Source: DATJLY01 sp035532935 (lineage in GTDB: Bacteria > Pseudomonadota > Alphaproteobacteria > ATCC43930 > CGMCC-115725). Taken from it: 64,000 nucleotides of DNA. Shown piece after piece: positions 50,489 through 59,466 of this stretch. Position 1 is the stretch's first letter. The number at the start of each line of letters is the position of its first letter. Position numbers and translations under genes: made by a program. Where the stretch lies: the NCBI GenBank assembly GCA_035532935.1, contig DATKQE010000094.1, positions 34,817 through 98,816 of the forward strand. Reading direction: 5' to 3'. The notes under the pieces were generated by a model. That model had not been told where the DNA came from. It saw nothing but the letters and a program-made list of their open reading frames with translations, and searched no databases.

Positions 50489-51661
50489 TCAATCCGCGGC
50501 CGGCGCGTGGAACTGCTTGGCCAGCGCCAGGCCCTGGTTGAGATAAGTCGAGCCGATCGCCGCACCATAGAGGCGGTCCGGGCGCGCCATCATCCGCTCG
50601 TAACGCAGCCAGCCGACGGTCTGGCCGTGTTCGAGCATGAACGGCACCTCGTGCGAGCGCACTTCGAGCACCGCCCGGCTCGTCCCGCCCGACATGTCCC
50701 AGCCGAATCCCGGATCGAAGAAGCCCGCGTAATGCACGCGGAACTCGCCCACCGACGTGTCATAGGCGATCATCTCCGCGGCGTAGTCGGGCGGGACGCG
50801 CACCGCCTCGCGCGTCACCAGAACATAGAACTCGTCGGGATCGAGCACGATCGTCGGCTGGCGCCGGAAATAGAGCGGCTCCCAGAAGTCGAGCGGCTCG
50901 TAGGCGCCGACGCGGTCGACATCGATGCGATCGGTATGCTTCTTGGCGCGATAGCCGATGAGCGCGCCGGTTCCCTGTCCGGTGAGATCGATGGTGACGC
51001 CGACCAGCTTCTCGCGGATGTTGCGCCGCGCATCGTCGGCGACGACGAGCTGGCCCTCCTCGTGCAGGCGCTGGATCTCCGTCACCGCGACCGCGGGCGA
51101 GCCGCGCCGGAACCGCACCTGGTTGAGGCGCGATCCGGCGCGCACGACGATGCTGAAGGTGCGCGGCGCGACCTCGATATAGAGCGGCCCCTGATAGCCG
51201 CGCTCGACCTGGTCGAATGCCTCGCAGCGATCGGTCAGGAGCCGGGTCAAAATGTCGAGCCGGCCGGTCGAGCTCTTGGGATTGGCGAAGCCGGTAACGC
51301 CGCTCGAGCCCTGGAGCGCGAGTTGCTCCATCAGCGGCACGACATAGACGCAGCCTTTCTCGAGCACCGCGCCGGCGGTGAGGTCGATCGCATAGCCGTC
51401 GAGCTGCGCGATCCGGTCCATGACGGTCGCCTGCCGTCCGGGCAGAAAGCTCGCGCGGACGCGATAGGCGGTGGCGCCGAGCCGGAGATCGAGGCTCGCG
51501 GGCTGCACCTGATCGGCGCTGATCTCCGCCGCCAGCGAAACGATCTCGTGCTCGCGCAGCATCGCCCGGATCTGCTGATAGGGCAGGATGCCGGTGCGCG
51601 CCGTCGCGAGCGTGCCCGGATCGGCGGCCGGCGGGAACAGGTTCTGCGTCGCCTCGGGCAT
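50489..51661 (-). CDS. dcd: 2'-Deoxycytidine 5'-triphosphate deaminase (long form)
   Basis: Converts dCTP to dUTP for thymidylate synthesis. The 390-residue protein is the double-length Dcd seen in alphaproteobacteria: a first Dcd/dUTPase-like half (QPASLDLRLGATAYRVRASF; GFANPKSSTGRLDILTRLL) and a second related half (EPLYFRRQPTIVLDPDEFYV; GFFDPGFGWDMSGGTSRAVL). AAGGAG lies 6 nt before ATG 51661, which settles the start against ATG 51676. Confidence 0.9.
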   Translation of the reverse strand: MPEATQNLFPPAADPGTLATARTGILPYQQIRAMLREHEIVSLAAEISADQVQPASLDLRLGATAYRVRASFLPGRQATVMDRIAQLDGYAIDLTAGAVLEKGCVYVVPLMEQLALQGSSGVTGFANPKSSTGRLDILTRLLTDRCEAFDQVERGYQGPLYIEVAPRTFSIVVRAGSRLNQVRFRRGSPAVAVTEIQRLHEEGQLVVADDARRNIREKLVGVTIDLTGQGTGALIGYRAKKHTDRIDVDRVGAYEPLDFWEPLYFRRQPTIVLDPDEFYVLVTREAVRVPPDYAAEMIAYDTSVGEFRVHYAGFFDPGFGWDMSGGTSRAVLEVRSHEVPFMLEHGQTVGWLRYERMMARPDRLYGAAIGSTYLNQGLALAKQFHAPAAD

Positions 51662-51860
51662 CGCGCGCTCCTTCATCGTTGCCGGATGAGGCCGCAACCG
51701 CGCCGGCAAAGCAAGCGCGCAAGGCTCATTTTCCCACTTCTTCTTCGCCCTGCCCCATCCCCAGGACACCGACACTCAAGCGCCCCTGGCGCCGGCCGAT
51801 TCCGGTTTGTCCCCGCAATTCACAGCGATATGCACATCCGCTATCCCCAGGCGCGGCGGA

Positions 51861-52772
51861 TCACGGCGCCGCCTTGTCGCCCGCGGAATGCTCGTCGGTG
51901 CCGAGCGCGGCGGCGAGGCGGACGGCGGCGCTGCCCGGGCGGAGCGGTTGCGGCTGGTCCTGATGCGGCGCCCAGGCGGTGAGGGTAACGAGCGCGAAGG
52001 TCGCGGGAATGCGACCATCCGCGCGCCCGAACTCGGCCGCATAGACCGCGCCGGCGCGCGCCAAGGTGGCGCGGCGGGTGAAGCCGCGGCGGCGCTCGAT
52101 CAGCGCATTGCTCTCGCCCATCGCCCTCAGGTCGCGCATCAGCGCCAGCGCGTCGGGATAGGTCACCGCGATGGTGTCGGCATCGACCACCGGCAGCGCA
52201 AATCCCGCGCGCTGCAGCAGCGCGCCGAGATCGCGCAGATCGGCGAAGGGCGAGACGCGCGGGCTCGCGCCGTTCTCCTCGGCCGCCTCCGCCGCGAGCC
52301 ATGCGTGGCGCAGCTCCATGAGCGTATCGCCACCCCACAGCGTCGCCAGCAAGAGGCCGTCCGGCTTCAGCATATGCCGCAATTGCAACAGCGCCCCGGG
52401 CAAGTCGTTGGTCCAGTGCAGCGCGAGGTTGCTCAGCACCAGATCGAACGAGTGCGGCGCGAAGGGCAGCGCCTCGGGGTCGGCGACGAGCGCAGGCGCC
52501 AGCGCCAGCGCGGCACAGGCGGCCGCGGCGTCGGCCGACACCAGCCACTCGATGCCGCCGCGGCCCTCGAGCGCGCGCGCCAGCGCGCCGGCGCCGCAGC
52601 CGAGATCGAGCGCGCGCGGAAACCGGCGGCTGATATCGGCGAGCCGGTCGACGAGCCGCTCGGCCGCCGCGACGGCAAGGAAATCCGCATCGACGCCTCG
52701 CGCCGCCGCCCGCGCGCGATGCAGGCGCACGCTGCGCAGGTCGAACACGCGAAGCGGCGAGGTCGCGTCCAT
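51861..52772 (-). CDS. SAM-dependent methyltransferase (BioC/NDUFAF5-like)
   Basis: A 303-residue class I methyltransferase. Motif I is ALDLGCGAGALARALEGRG, followed by ALPFAPHSFDLVLSNLALHW (typical of BioC and NDUFAF5) and LRHMLKPDGLLLATLWGGDT. The mitochondrial relative hydroxylates or modifies a complex I subunit; bacterial counterparts are mostly uncharacterised. ATG 52772 opens with the family-like FDLRSVRLHRARAA segment. It lies between dcd and a Pro-rich hypothetical gene on the same strand. Confidence 0.85.
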   Translation of the reverse strand: MDATSPLRVFDLRSVRLHRARAAARGVDADFLAVAAAERLVDRLADISRRFPRALDLGCGAGALARALEGRGGIEWLVSADAAAACAALALAPALVADPEALPFAPHSFDLVLSNLALHWTNDLPGALLQLRHMLKPDGLLLATLWGGDTLMELRHAWLAAEAAEENGASPRVSPFADLRDLGALLQRAGFALPVVDADTIAVTYPDALALMRDLRAMGESNALIERRRGFTRRATLARAGAVYAAEFGRADGRIPATFALVTLTAWAPHQDQPQPLRPGSAAVRLAAALGTDEHSAGDKAAP

Positions 52773-52812
52773 CGCCTTGATATGGCGCCCGAGGAGGCGC
52801 GATGGAATGGGG

Positions 52813-53175
52813 CTATTTCCCGCCGCCGGTCGCCGGAAGGATGATCGTATCGCCAGCCTCGACGGCGGTCGTAACCGCGACCATCCCGGTGGTGTTGATG
52901 AGCCCCTGGAACATCGCCCGCGGGCTCGCCGCCGCGACCGGCAGCGACGGCGCGGTCTGCAACAGATTGCCGCGCAGCAACGATACCGGCGCAGCGCCCG
53001 GCTCGATGGTGGACGGGCGAGCCCGTGTGGAGGCGACCACCCCATCAAGTGTGGCGGCCGGGCCATTCACGACGGGGTTAAGCGCGATGGCGTTGGTCGG
53101 CGGCCGCGGCGGCGGCGACGGTGGCCGTCTCAGCCACGATGTGGCGATGGGGTTGCCGTGCCGGCGTCGGATCAT
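52813..53175 (-). CDS. Hypothetical Pro/Ala-rich protein, 120 aa
   Basis: Unrecognised. The frame encodes a Pro-rich N-terminal part (SWLRRPPSPPPRPPTNAIAL), then TARARP-type linker and a more ordinary C-terminal part (MFQGLINTTGMVAVTTAVEA, then TIILPATGGGK). Codon third positions are GC-rich, as in real genes here. It ends 40 nt before the methyltransferase start, so it could be the first gene of that unit. The opposite strand is also open, and I am not sure either is translated. Confidence 0.4.
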   Translation of the reverse strand: MIRRRHGNPIATSWLRRPPSPPPRPPTNAIALNPVVNGPAATLDGVVASTRARPSTIEPGAAPVSLLRGNLLQTAPSLPVAAASPRAMFQGLINTTGMVAVTTAVEAGDTIILPATGGGK

Positions 53176-53241
53176 GGCGCAACCAGCGTAAGCACGCACG
53201 CTGCGGTTGACAAGGCGCAGGGCGACCGGTCCCATGCGGCG

Positions 53242-53991
53242 ATGCTGACGCTCGCCCGTGCGCCTGTCGTGAAGCGCCTTGCCGGCACCGCGCTCGACCT
53301 GCTGCTGCCGCCGCGCTGCGGCAAATGCGGCGCGGCGGTCGGCGGCCAGGGCGGCCTCTGCGCTGCGTGCTGGCGCGGCATCACCTTCCTCGGCGCGCCG
53401 TGCTGCGCCTGTTGCGGGCTGCCCTTCGCCTATGATCTCGGCGCGGGCGCGGTCTGCGCGCCATGCGCGCGCGAGCCGCCCGCCTTCGCCCGGGCGCGCG
53501 CCGCGCTGCGCTATGATGAGGAAAGCCGGCCGCTGGTGCTGGCATTCAAGCATGGCGACTGGCTGCATCTCGCGCCCACTCTGGCGCTGTGGATGCGGCA
53601 GGCCGGGGCGGCGCTCATCGCCGAGGCGGATGTCATGGTGCCGGTGCCGCTCCATTGGACGCGGCTCTTCGCCCGCCGCTACAACCAGGCGGCGGTGCTG
53701 GCGCATGCGCTGGCGCGGGCGGGCGGGCCGCCGGTCGGCGCCGACTGGCTCGAACGCCGCCGCCGCACGCCGTCCCAAGGCAAGCGCAATGCCGCCGCGC
53801 GCCGCCGCAACGTCGCCGGCGCCTTTGCGGTGCGGCACGGGCGCGGCGTCGCCGGCAAGCGTGTCCTGCTGATCGACGATGTCCTCACCACCGGCGCGAC
53901 GCTCGACGAATGCGCGCGCGTGCTGCGCCGTGCCGGCGCGGCGCGGGTCGAGGTGCTGACGCTCGCGCGCACGGTGCGCGCGGAGGCTTGA
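53242..53991 (+). CDS. comF: ComF family phosphoribosyltransferase-like protein
   Basis: A 249-residue protein related to ComF competence proteins and amidophosphoribosyltransferases. The N-terminal zinc-ribbon part has CGKCG, CAACW, CCACCGLPF and CAPCA. The PRTase part has MVPVPLHWTRLFARRYNQAA and the PRPP-binding loop VLLIDDVLTTGATLDECARV. In many bacteria this gene is conserved regardless of competence and may act in DNA uptake or repair. ATG 53242 is the likely start. Confidence 0.9.
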   Translation: MLTLARAPVVKRLAGTALDLLLPPRCGKCGAAVGGQGGLCAACWRGITFLGAPCCACCGLPFAYDLGAGAVCAPCAREPPAFARARAALRYDEESRPLVLAFKHGDWLHLAPTLALWMRQAGAALIAEADVMVPVPLHWTRLFARRYNQAAVLAHALARAGGPPVGADWLERRRRTPSQGKRNAAARRRNVAGAFAVRHGRGVAGKRVLLIDDVLTTGATLDECARVLRRAGAARVEVLTLARTVRAEA

Positions 53992-54060
53992 CCGCGAGCC
54001 GGCGATCCCCAGATGGTGCTGCGATGACGCCGGAATCATGCCGGCAAGGCGGGTGAGAGC

Positions 54061-54327
54061 ATGGCACGGGTGGAGATCTATTCGACGCTCTTTTGCGGCT
54101 ATTGCGCCCGGGCGAAGGCGCTTCTGGAGCGCAAGGGCGTCGCCTACGAGAACATCGACGTGCTCGAAGAGCCGGACCGGCGCGACGAGATGGTGAAGCG
54201 CGCCGGCGGCCGCACCACCGTGCCGCAAATCTTCATCGATGGCAGCCATATCGGCGGCTCGGACGATTTGGCGGCGCTCGAGCGCGCCGGCCGGCTCGAC
54301 GCATTGCTCGGGATCGCGCCTCCGTGA
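54061..54327 (+). CDS. grxC: Glutaredoxin 3
   Basis: An 88-residue dithiol glutaredoxin with active site CGYC at residues 12-15 (written FCGYCARAK), the cis-Pro TTVPQIFIDG and the glutathione-binding GGSDDLAALERAG. It reduces protein and ArsC-type disulfides with glutathione. Its TGA overlaps the nitrilase-like gene's GTG start by 4 nt, a common alphaproteobacterial pair. Confidence 0.95.
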   Translation: MARVEIYSTLFCGYCARAKALLERKGVAYENIDVLEEPDRRDEMVKRAGGRTTVPQIFIDGSHIGGSDDLAALERAGRLDALLGIAPP

Positions 54328-55175
54328 GCGCGGGCTTCGCCGCCGCCTGCATCCAGCTCTCCGCCGGGCGCGAGATCGGCCCCAACGTCGCCGCCGCCGC
54401 GGACCTCGTGCGCCGCGCCCGCGACCAGGGCGCCGATTTCATCCTGACGCCCGAGGCGAGCGACATGATCGAGCCGCGCCGCAGCCTGCGCCTGGACAAG
54501 GCGCGGACCGAGGCCGAGCACCCGATGCTCGCATCCTTCCGCGAGCTTGCGCGCGAGACCGGCGCGCATCTTCTTCTGGGCTCGCTCGTCATCCGCGAGG
54601 GCGAGGACGAGCGGCTCCGGAACCGCTCGTTCCTGATCGCGCCCGACGGCGGCATCGTCCGGCGCTATGACAAGATCCATATGTTCGACGTGACCCTCGA
54701 GGGCGGCGAGAGCTATCGCGAATCGGCGGCGTTTCGCCCCGGCGACGTGGCGGCGCTCGCGCCTCTGCCGTGGGGCGTGCTCGGCATGACCGTGTGCTAC
54801 GACTTGCGCTTTCCGCACCTCTACCGCGCGCTGGCGCAGGCCGGGGCGCGGTTCCTGTCGGTGCCGTCGGCCTTCACCGTGCCGACCGGCCGGGCTCATT
54901 GGCACGTCCTGCTGCGCGCCCGCGCGATCGAGAATTTCTGCTTCGTCTTCGCCCCGGCGCAATGCGGCGAGCATGCCGAGGGGCGACGCACCTATGGCCA
55001 TTCGCTCATCGTCGCGCCCTGGGGCGAGGTTCTCGCCGAGGCCGAGGACGAAAGCGGGGTCATCCTCGCCCGCATCGACCCGGCGAAGGTCGAGGAGGCG
55101 CGAAGCGCCGTGCCGTCGCTGCGCCATGACCGGCCCTTTGCGCCGCCGCGGCCGCAGGGACTCGCCGCCGGATAA
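54324..55175 (+). CDS. Carbon-nitrogen hydrolase (Nit1/NIT2-like nitrilase superfamily)
   Basis: A 283-residue nitrilase-superfamily amidase, probably omega-amidase or deaminated-glutathione amidase by its context with glutaredoxin. The Glu-Lys-Cys triad is complete: Glu in LTPEASD, Lys in YDKIHMFD, Cys in GMTVCYDLRFPHLYRA. The GTG start at 54324 is inside a GTGA overlap with grxC. The stop abuts the convergent methyltransferase gene with no spacer. Confidence 0.9.
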   Translation: MSAGFAAACIQLSAGREIGPNVAAAADLVRRARDQGADFILTPEASDMIEPRRSLRLDKARTEAEHPMLASFRELARETGAHLLLGSLVIREGEDERLRNRSFLIAPDGGIVRRYDKIHMFDVTLEGGESYRESAAFRPGDVAALAPLPWGVLGMTVCYDLRFPHLYRALAQAGARFLSVPSAFTVPTGRAHWHVLLRARAIENFCFVFAPAQCGEHAEGRRTYGHSLIVAPWGEVLAEAEDESGVILARIDPAKVEEARSAVPSLRHDRPFAPPRPQGLAAG

Positions 55176-55715
55176 TCAGACGAGACGGACGAGCCCGTCC
55201 TTGACCGCGGCCAGGCGCTGCACCGCGGCCAGGCGCGGCGCGGCGACGATCCCCTGCTCGAACGCCATCACCCCGAGCCGGTCGCGATAGGCATCGAGCA
55301 GCTCGTCCGGGCGCAGCAGGAAGTCGGGGTTGCTCGGCTTGCCGAAGCGCTCGTTGCCTGCCATGAAGGTCTCGTAGATGAGCACGCCGCCCGGCGCCAG
55401 CGCGGCGGCGAGATCGGGCAGCAACGGCCGGTGCAGGTAGTTCGTCACCACGATGCCGTCGAACCCGCCGCCGAGCCGCCAGGGCCCGCCGTCTTCGAGG
55501 TCGAGCACGACGATCCGGCAGCGCGGCACCGCAGCGAAGGCGGCAAGGCCCGCGCCATCGCGGTCGGCCGCGACGACCGCACACCCGGCGGCGAGCAGGA
55601 GCGCGGTGTGCCGGCCGCCGCCGGCGGCGAGATCGAGCACCGTGCCGCCGGGCCGGATGGCGTGGTGGAAGCGTTGGACCCAGGCCGACGGGGCGGAAGG
55701 GGTGGGCGGATTCAT
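55176..55715 (-). CDS. Class I SAM-dependent methyltransferase
   Basis: A 179-residue methyltransferase with motif I VLDLAAGGGRHTALLLAAG, a VVAADRDGAGLAA motif II and LAPGGVLIYETFMAGNERFG after it. YETFxxGNE and KPSNPDFLLRPDELL are typical of a small TehB/UbiE-like group in Proteobacteria with unknown substrate. The stop is directly adjacent to the stop of the nitrilase-like gene on the other strand. Confidence 0.85.
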   Translation of the reverse strand: MNPPTPSAPSAWVQRFHHAIRPGGTVLDLAAGGGRHTALLLAAGCAVVAADRDGAGLAAFAAVPRCRIVVLDLEDGGPWRLGGGFDGIVVTNYLHRPLLPDLAAALAPGGVLIYETFMAGNERFGKPSNPDFLLRPDELLDAYRDRLGVMAFEQGIVAAPRLAAVQRLAAVKDGLVRLV

Positions 55716-55794
55716 AAGCCCTTGACCCTGACGAGTGCTAACTTTATGTCCTCGGGTCGGAACCCGAGTGTCCCAGGATGGTTAGCCCGCGACC

Positions 55795-56205
55795 ATGATG
55801 CTGTTCAAGCTCCGCTGCGCGACCGGCCACGAATTCGAGGCCTGGTTCCGCGATAATGCCGCCTATGACCGGCAGCATGCGCGCGGGCAGATCGTGTGCC
55901 CGGAATGCGGCGACGACGCGGTCGAGAAGGCGGTGATGGCGCCGCGCCTGGCGCACCCGCGCAAGGAGAAGGCACCGCCCTCGCCGGCCGAGCTGCGCCG
56001 CGCGCTCCAGGAGCTGCGCAAGCAGGTCGAGACCCATTGCGATTATGTCGGGCCGCGCTTTGCCGATGAGGCGCGGCGCATCCATAATGGCGAGGCCGCG
56101 GCGCGCGGCATCTATGGCGAGGCGACGCCGACCGAATCGAAAGCTTTGACCGAGGACGGGATCGAAGTCGCTTCGATACCCTGGGTCCCGTTGACCGACG
56201 CCTGA
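55795..56205 (+). CDS. DUF1178 family protein
   Basis: A 136-residue protein typical of alphaproteobacteria. The N-terminus is MLFKLRCATGHEFEAWFRDN, followed by VCPECGDDAVEKAVMAPRLA with a CxxC zinc site, a coiled segment (ELRRALQELRKQVETHCDYV) and the C-terminal GIEVASIPWVPLTDA. Function is unknown. A small hairpin (CTCGGGT-N4-ACCCGAG, 55751-55768) lies in its leader. It lies in a conserved neighbourhood with the nitrilase-like and grxC genes. Confidence 0.9.
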   Translation: MMLFKLRCATGHEFEAWFRDNAAYDRQHARGQIVCPECGDDAVEKAVMAPRLAHPRKEKAPPSPAELRRALQELRKQVETHCDYVGPRFADEARRIHNGEAAARGIYGEATPTESKALTEDGIEVASIPWVPLTDA

Positions 56206-56228
56206 GCCGGGAGCCGGCTGCTTCCGCG

Positions 56229-57431
56229 ATGAACTTCCTTACCCTTGACGACATCGATCCTGCCGGCAAGACCGTGCTGCTGCGCGGCGATCTCAACGTG
56301 CCGATGCATGACGGCAAGGTCAGCGATGCGACCCGCATCGAACGGCTCGCGCCCACCATCATCGAGCTGGCGGCCAAGGGCGCCCGCATCGTCGTCATGT
56401 CACATTTCGGGCGGCCGAAGGGCCGCGACCCGGCGCTGTCGCTGCGTGCCGTCGCGCCCGTGCTGTCGCAGGCGCTGGGCGGCCGCGACGTCGCCTTCGC
56501 CGAGGACTGCATCGGCCCCGCCGCCCAACGCGTGGTCGATGCGCTCGCGCCGGGCGGCGTGGCGCTCCTCGAAAATCTGCGCTTCCATCCCGAGGAGGAG
56601 GCGAACGACCCGGGCTTCGCGCGCGCGCTGGCGGCACTGGGCGATCTCTATGTCGACGACGCATTCTCGGCGGCGCATCGCGCGCATGCCTCGACCGAGG
56701 CCATCGCCCATCTCCTGCCGGCCGCGGCCGGACGGCTGATGCAGGCGGAACTCGAAGCGCTCGCCGCCGTGCTCGAGACGCCGGCGCGGCCGGTGATGGC
56801 GATCGTCGGCGGCGCCAAGGTCTCGACCAAGCTCGACCTGCTCGCCTACATCCTCGGCAAGGTCGAGGTGCTGGTGATCGGCGGCGCGATGGCGAACACG
56901 CTCCTGGCTGCGCGCGGCATCGAGATCGGCACGTCGCTCGCGGAACGTGATGCGGGCGAGGCGGCGCACGGCCTGTTCGCGCGCGCCCAGGCGGAAGGGG
57001 TCGAACTCGTACTGCCGATCGATGCGGTGGTGGCCGAGCGGCTCGCGCCCGGCGTCGCCGCAACGACGGTAGCGATCGACCGCGTCCCGCGCGACCGCAT
57101 GATCCTCGACATCGGCCCGATGAGCGTCGCCGCGATCGGCGCGCGGCTGGCGCAGAGCCGCACCTTGCTGTGGAACGGACCGGTCGGCGCGTTCGAGACG
57201 CCCCCCTTCGATGCCGGAACGACGGCACTGGCCGAGCGCGCCGCCGGGCTCACGCGCGCCGGATCGCTGACGAGCGTCGCTGGCGGCGGCGACACCGCGG
57301 CCGCGCTCGACCATGCCGGCGTCGCCGACGCGTTCAGCTATGTTTCAACCGCCGGCGGCGCCTTTCTCGAATGGCTCGAAGGACGTGAGCTTCCAGGCGT
57401 CGCAGCGCTTGCCCGCAATCGGCGGCGTTAA
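56229..57431 (+). CDS. pgk: Phosphoglycerate kinase
   Basis: Catalyses the ATP-forming step between 1,3-bisphosphoglycerate and 3-phosphoglycerate in glycolysis. The 400-residue chain has the substrate-binding LLRGDLNVPMHDG, MSHFGRPKG and LLENLRFHPEEEAND, the hinge VMAIVGGAKVSTKLDLL, and the nucleotide-binding LLWNGPVGAFE and VAGGGDTAAAL. All are intact. No gap or fba gene is adjacent. Confidence 0.98.
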   Translation: MNFLTLDDIDPAGKTVLLRGDLNVPMHDGKVSDATRIERLAPTIIELAAKGARIVVMSHFGRPKGRDPALSLRAVAPVLSQALGGRDVAFAEDCIGPAAQRVVDALAPGGVALLENLRFHPEEEANDPGFARALAALGDLYVDDAFSAAHRAHASTEAIAHLLPAAAGRLMQAELEALAAVLETPARPVMAIVGGAKVSTKLDLLAYILGKVEVLVIGGAMANTLLAARGIEIGTSLAERDAGEAAHGLFARAQAEGVELVLPIDAVVAERLAPGVAATTVAIDRVPRDRMILDIGPMSVAAIGARLAQSRTLLWNGPVGAFETPPFDAGTTALAERAAGLTRAGSLTSVAGGGDTAAALDHAGVADAFSYVSTAGGAFLEWLEGRELPGVAALARNRRR

Positions 57432-57506
57432 CCACGCGCATCGTGGTGATTGAATAAAAGACCGATAAAATGCTATCGTTTGCGTGCTGCAAAGGGAGCG
57501 CGCACG

Positions 57507-57680
57507 GTGCATATCGTTAACGGGCGGGACCTTGTCGTGATACCGCCGCGCCAGCGCAACGTCGACACGTTCGACGTGCGGCCGGTGACGGTGGCGCGTG
57601 CTGCCCCCCGCCGGCCGCTGTGGGACGCGCGGCTTGCCGAGACGCTGCTGCGCGGCCGGATCGTCGACCTGCTGGTCTAG
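57507..57680 (+). CDS. Hypothetical small protein, 57 aa
   Basis: Unrecognised 57-residue protein from a GTG start with GGGAG 8 nt upstream. It contains NGRDLVVIPPRQRNVDTFDV and ends RLAETLLRGRIVDLLV, an ordinary mix of residues with a strand-like start and a helical end. It lies between pgk and the broken nudix gene. Confidence 0.5.
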   Translation: MHIVNGRDLVVIPPRQRNVDTFDVRPVTVARAAPRRPLWDARLAETLLRGRIVDLLV

Positions 57681-57719
57681 CGGCGTTTCGGGGACGGGCC
57701 GGTATCCGACCGCCCGGGC

Positions 57720-58135
57720 ATGCGGGGACCCGGCCTTCGCACCATTCCCGGCGGCGACAATCGCGAGCGCAGGATCTGTCCCGATTGCGGCTTGGTCGCC
57801 TACAAAATCCCGAGATCGTGGTCGGCGCGGTGTGCCGGTGGGACGCGCGCATTCTGCTGTGCCGCCGCGCAATCAATCCGCGCGCGGGCTATTGGACATT
57901 GCCGGCGGGATATTTGGGACTCAACGAATCGACGCCGGCCGGCGCGATGCGCGAGGCGTGGGAAGAGGCCGAAGCGCCGATCGCGATCGACGAGCTGCTC
58001 GCGGTCTACGACATTCCGCGCATCAGCCAGGGACAGCTCATCGATCGCGCCTTCCCATCGGTCCGCTGGGCGCTCGATCACTGTCGCGATTGTCTTGAAA
58101 GCGGCGACTGCACGATACGGCGCAATCGCGTCTGA
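57720..58135 (+). pseudogene. Broken zinc-ribbon nudix hydrolase
   Basis: Two frames together rebuild a nudix hydrolase with an N-terminal zinc-ribbon segment. The first frame reads IPGGDNRERRICPDCGLVAY. At the A-run near 57804-57807 one base appears to be missing, and the next frame continues NPEIVVGAVCRWDARILLCR, GYWTLPAGYLGLNESTPAGA and REAWEEAEAPI, which is the nudix box region. After GQLIDRAF the chain jumps to PSVRWALDHCRD; in relatives I recall about 25 residues between these parts, so an internal deletion is likely as well. Two lesions argue against a simple sequencing error. Confidence 0.75.
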
Positions 58136-58245
58136 TCGAGTGCATTTGTCGCTTTGTTGCCTGTGCAATGCCTGCCCCCTATAGTGTGTGCTGGCCCGGC
58201 GCACGCCCTGCGATGCGGCCGGCTGCCGGTGAGGGAGGAGGGAGA

Positions 58246-59451
58246 ATGCGAAAGATTCCGTTGGTGCTGCCGGTGATTGCCGCTGCGACGCTGGCATTGG
58301 GCACGGCGGCGATGCCGGCCGCGGCGCAGACCGTGAAGATCGGCGTGATCAATACGTCGTCCGGGCCCCAAGCCGAAGTCGGCGAGATGCTGGATAAGGG
58401 CTTGGAGCTTTACTACAAGCTGCACCGGAACGACCTGCCGAAAGGCGTCAAGATCGAGCTCATCAAGCGCGACGATACCGGGCTCGCGCCCGAGGTCGCC
58501 AAGCGGCTGGCGCAGGAACTGGTCACCCGCGATCACGTGAAGCTGCTCACCGGTTTCGTCTGGTCGCCCAATTTCATGTCGGTGGCGTCGGTGGCGACGC
58601 AGGCCAAGATCCCGACCCTTTCGATGAACGCGGCCGCAACCGAGGCCGTGGGCCTGTCGCCTTATATGACGCGAATCTCCTTCACCTTGCCGCAGGAGGC
58701 CTATCCTCTCGGTCTCTGGGCGGCGAAGAAGGGCTACAAGAAGGCCTACATCGCCGTGACCGATTACGCGCCGGGGCACGACGCCGGCGACGCCTTTGCC
58801 AAGGCCTTCAAGGAAGCCGGCGGACAGGTCGTCGGTCAGCTCGTCTTCCCGGCGCCGCCCACGACGCCTGATTTCGCGCCCTTCCTGCAGCGCGTCAAGG
58901 ATGCGCATCCCGACCTGCTCTACATCTTCGTTCCCGCCGGCGGCGAGGCCGTCTCGGTCATGAAGGCGGCGGTCGATCTCGGAATCAAGGCCGCGGGCAT
59001 TACCATCGTCTCGACCCAGGACCTCGTCCCCGACGAGGAGATACCGGGCATGGGCGATTCCATCATCGGCCTGATCACCTCGGGGACCTATTCCGCCGAC
59101 GCGACCCGGCCGGCCAACAAGGCGTTCGTCGCGGCCTGGGACAAGGAATACGGCACCAAACTGCGGCCCGACTTCCTGTCCGCCGACGCCTGGGACGGAA
59201 TGAAGGCGATTTTCGAGCTGGTCAGGCACACGCACGGCAAGTTCACCGGCGATCAGGCGATGGCGTTCTTCAGGGGCTACAAGGACGAGCACAGCCCGCG
59301 GGGAACGATCATGATCGATCCGAAGACGCGCGATATCGTCCAGAACGTCTATATGCGCCGGATCGAGAAGAAGGACGGCCGTCTCGTCAACGTCGAGTTC
59401 GAGAACCTCGGCATGGTGGACGCGCACGGACAGGTCGTGAGCAAGAAGTAA
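58246..59451 (+). CDS. Branched-chain amino acid-type ABC transporter binding protein (LivJ-like)
   Basis: Periplasmic binding protein of a HAAT-family importer. Signal peptide 1-27 (LVLPVIAAATLALGTAAMPA, cleavage after AQ-type AAAQT). The mature part opens VKIGVINTSSGPQAEVGEML and contains LIKRDDTGLAPEVAKRLAQE and DGMKAIFELVRHT. Length 401 is normal. GGGAGGAGGGAG precedes the ATG strongly. It is first in a livJ-H-M-G-F operon. The ligand may be a branched-chain amino acid, an amide or an aromatic acid; the sequence does not decide. Confidence 0.9.
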   Translation: MRKIPLVLPVIAAATLALGTAAMPAAAQTVKIGVINTSSGPQAEVGEMLDKGLELYYKLHRNDLPKGVKIELIKRDDTGLAPEVAKRLAQELVTRDHVKLLTGFVWSPNFMSVASVATQAKIPTLSMNAAATEAVGLSPYMTRISFTLPQEAYPLGLWAAKKGYKKAYIAVTDYAPGHDAGDAFAKAFKEAGGQVVGQLVFPAPPTTPDFAPFLQRVKDAHPDLLYIFVPAGGEAVSVMKAAVDLGIKAAGITIVSTQDLVPDEEIPGMGDSIIGLITSGTYSADATRPANKAFVAAWDKEYGTKLRPDFLSADAWDGMKAIFELVRHTHGKFTGDQAMAFFRGYKDEHSPRGTIMIDPKTRDIVQNVYMRRIEKKDGRLVNVEFENLGMVDAHGQVVSKK

Positions 59452-59466
59452 CCGTCTCGATCACCC

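Noticed and set aside
52813..54249. 478-codon minus-strand open frame through comF
   Set aside because: Most of it is antisense to comF and grxC; only the last 120 codons look possibly coding and are listed separately.
55734..55742. CIRCE heat-shock operator (GAGTGCTAA)
   Set aside because: Only one half-site is present; the required TTAGCACTC at 9 nt spacing is missing.
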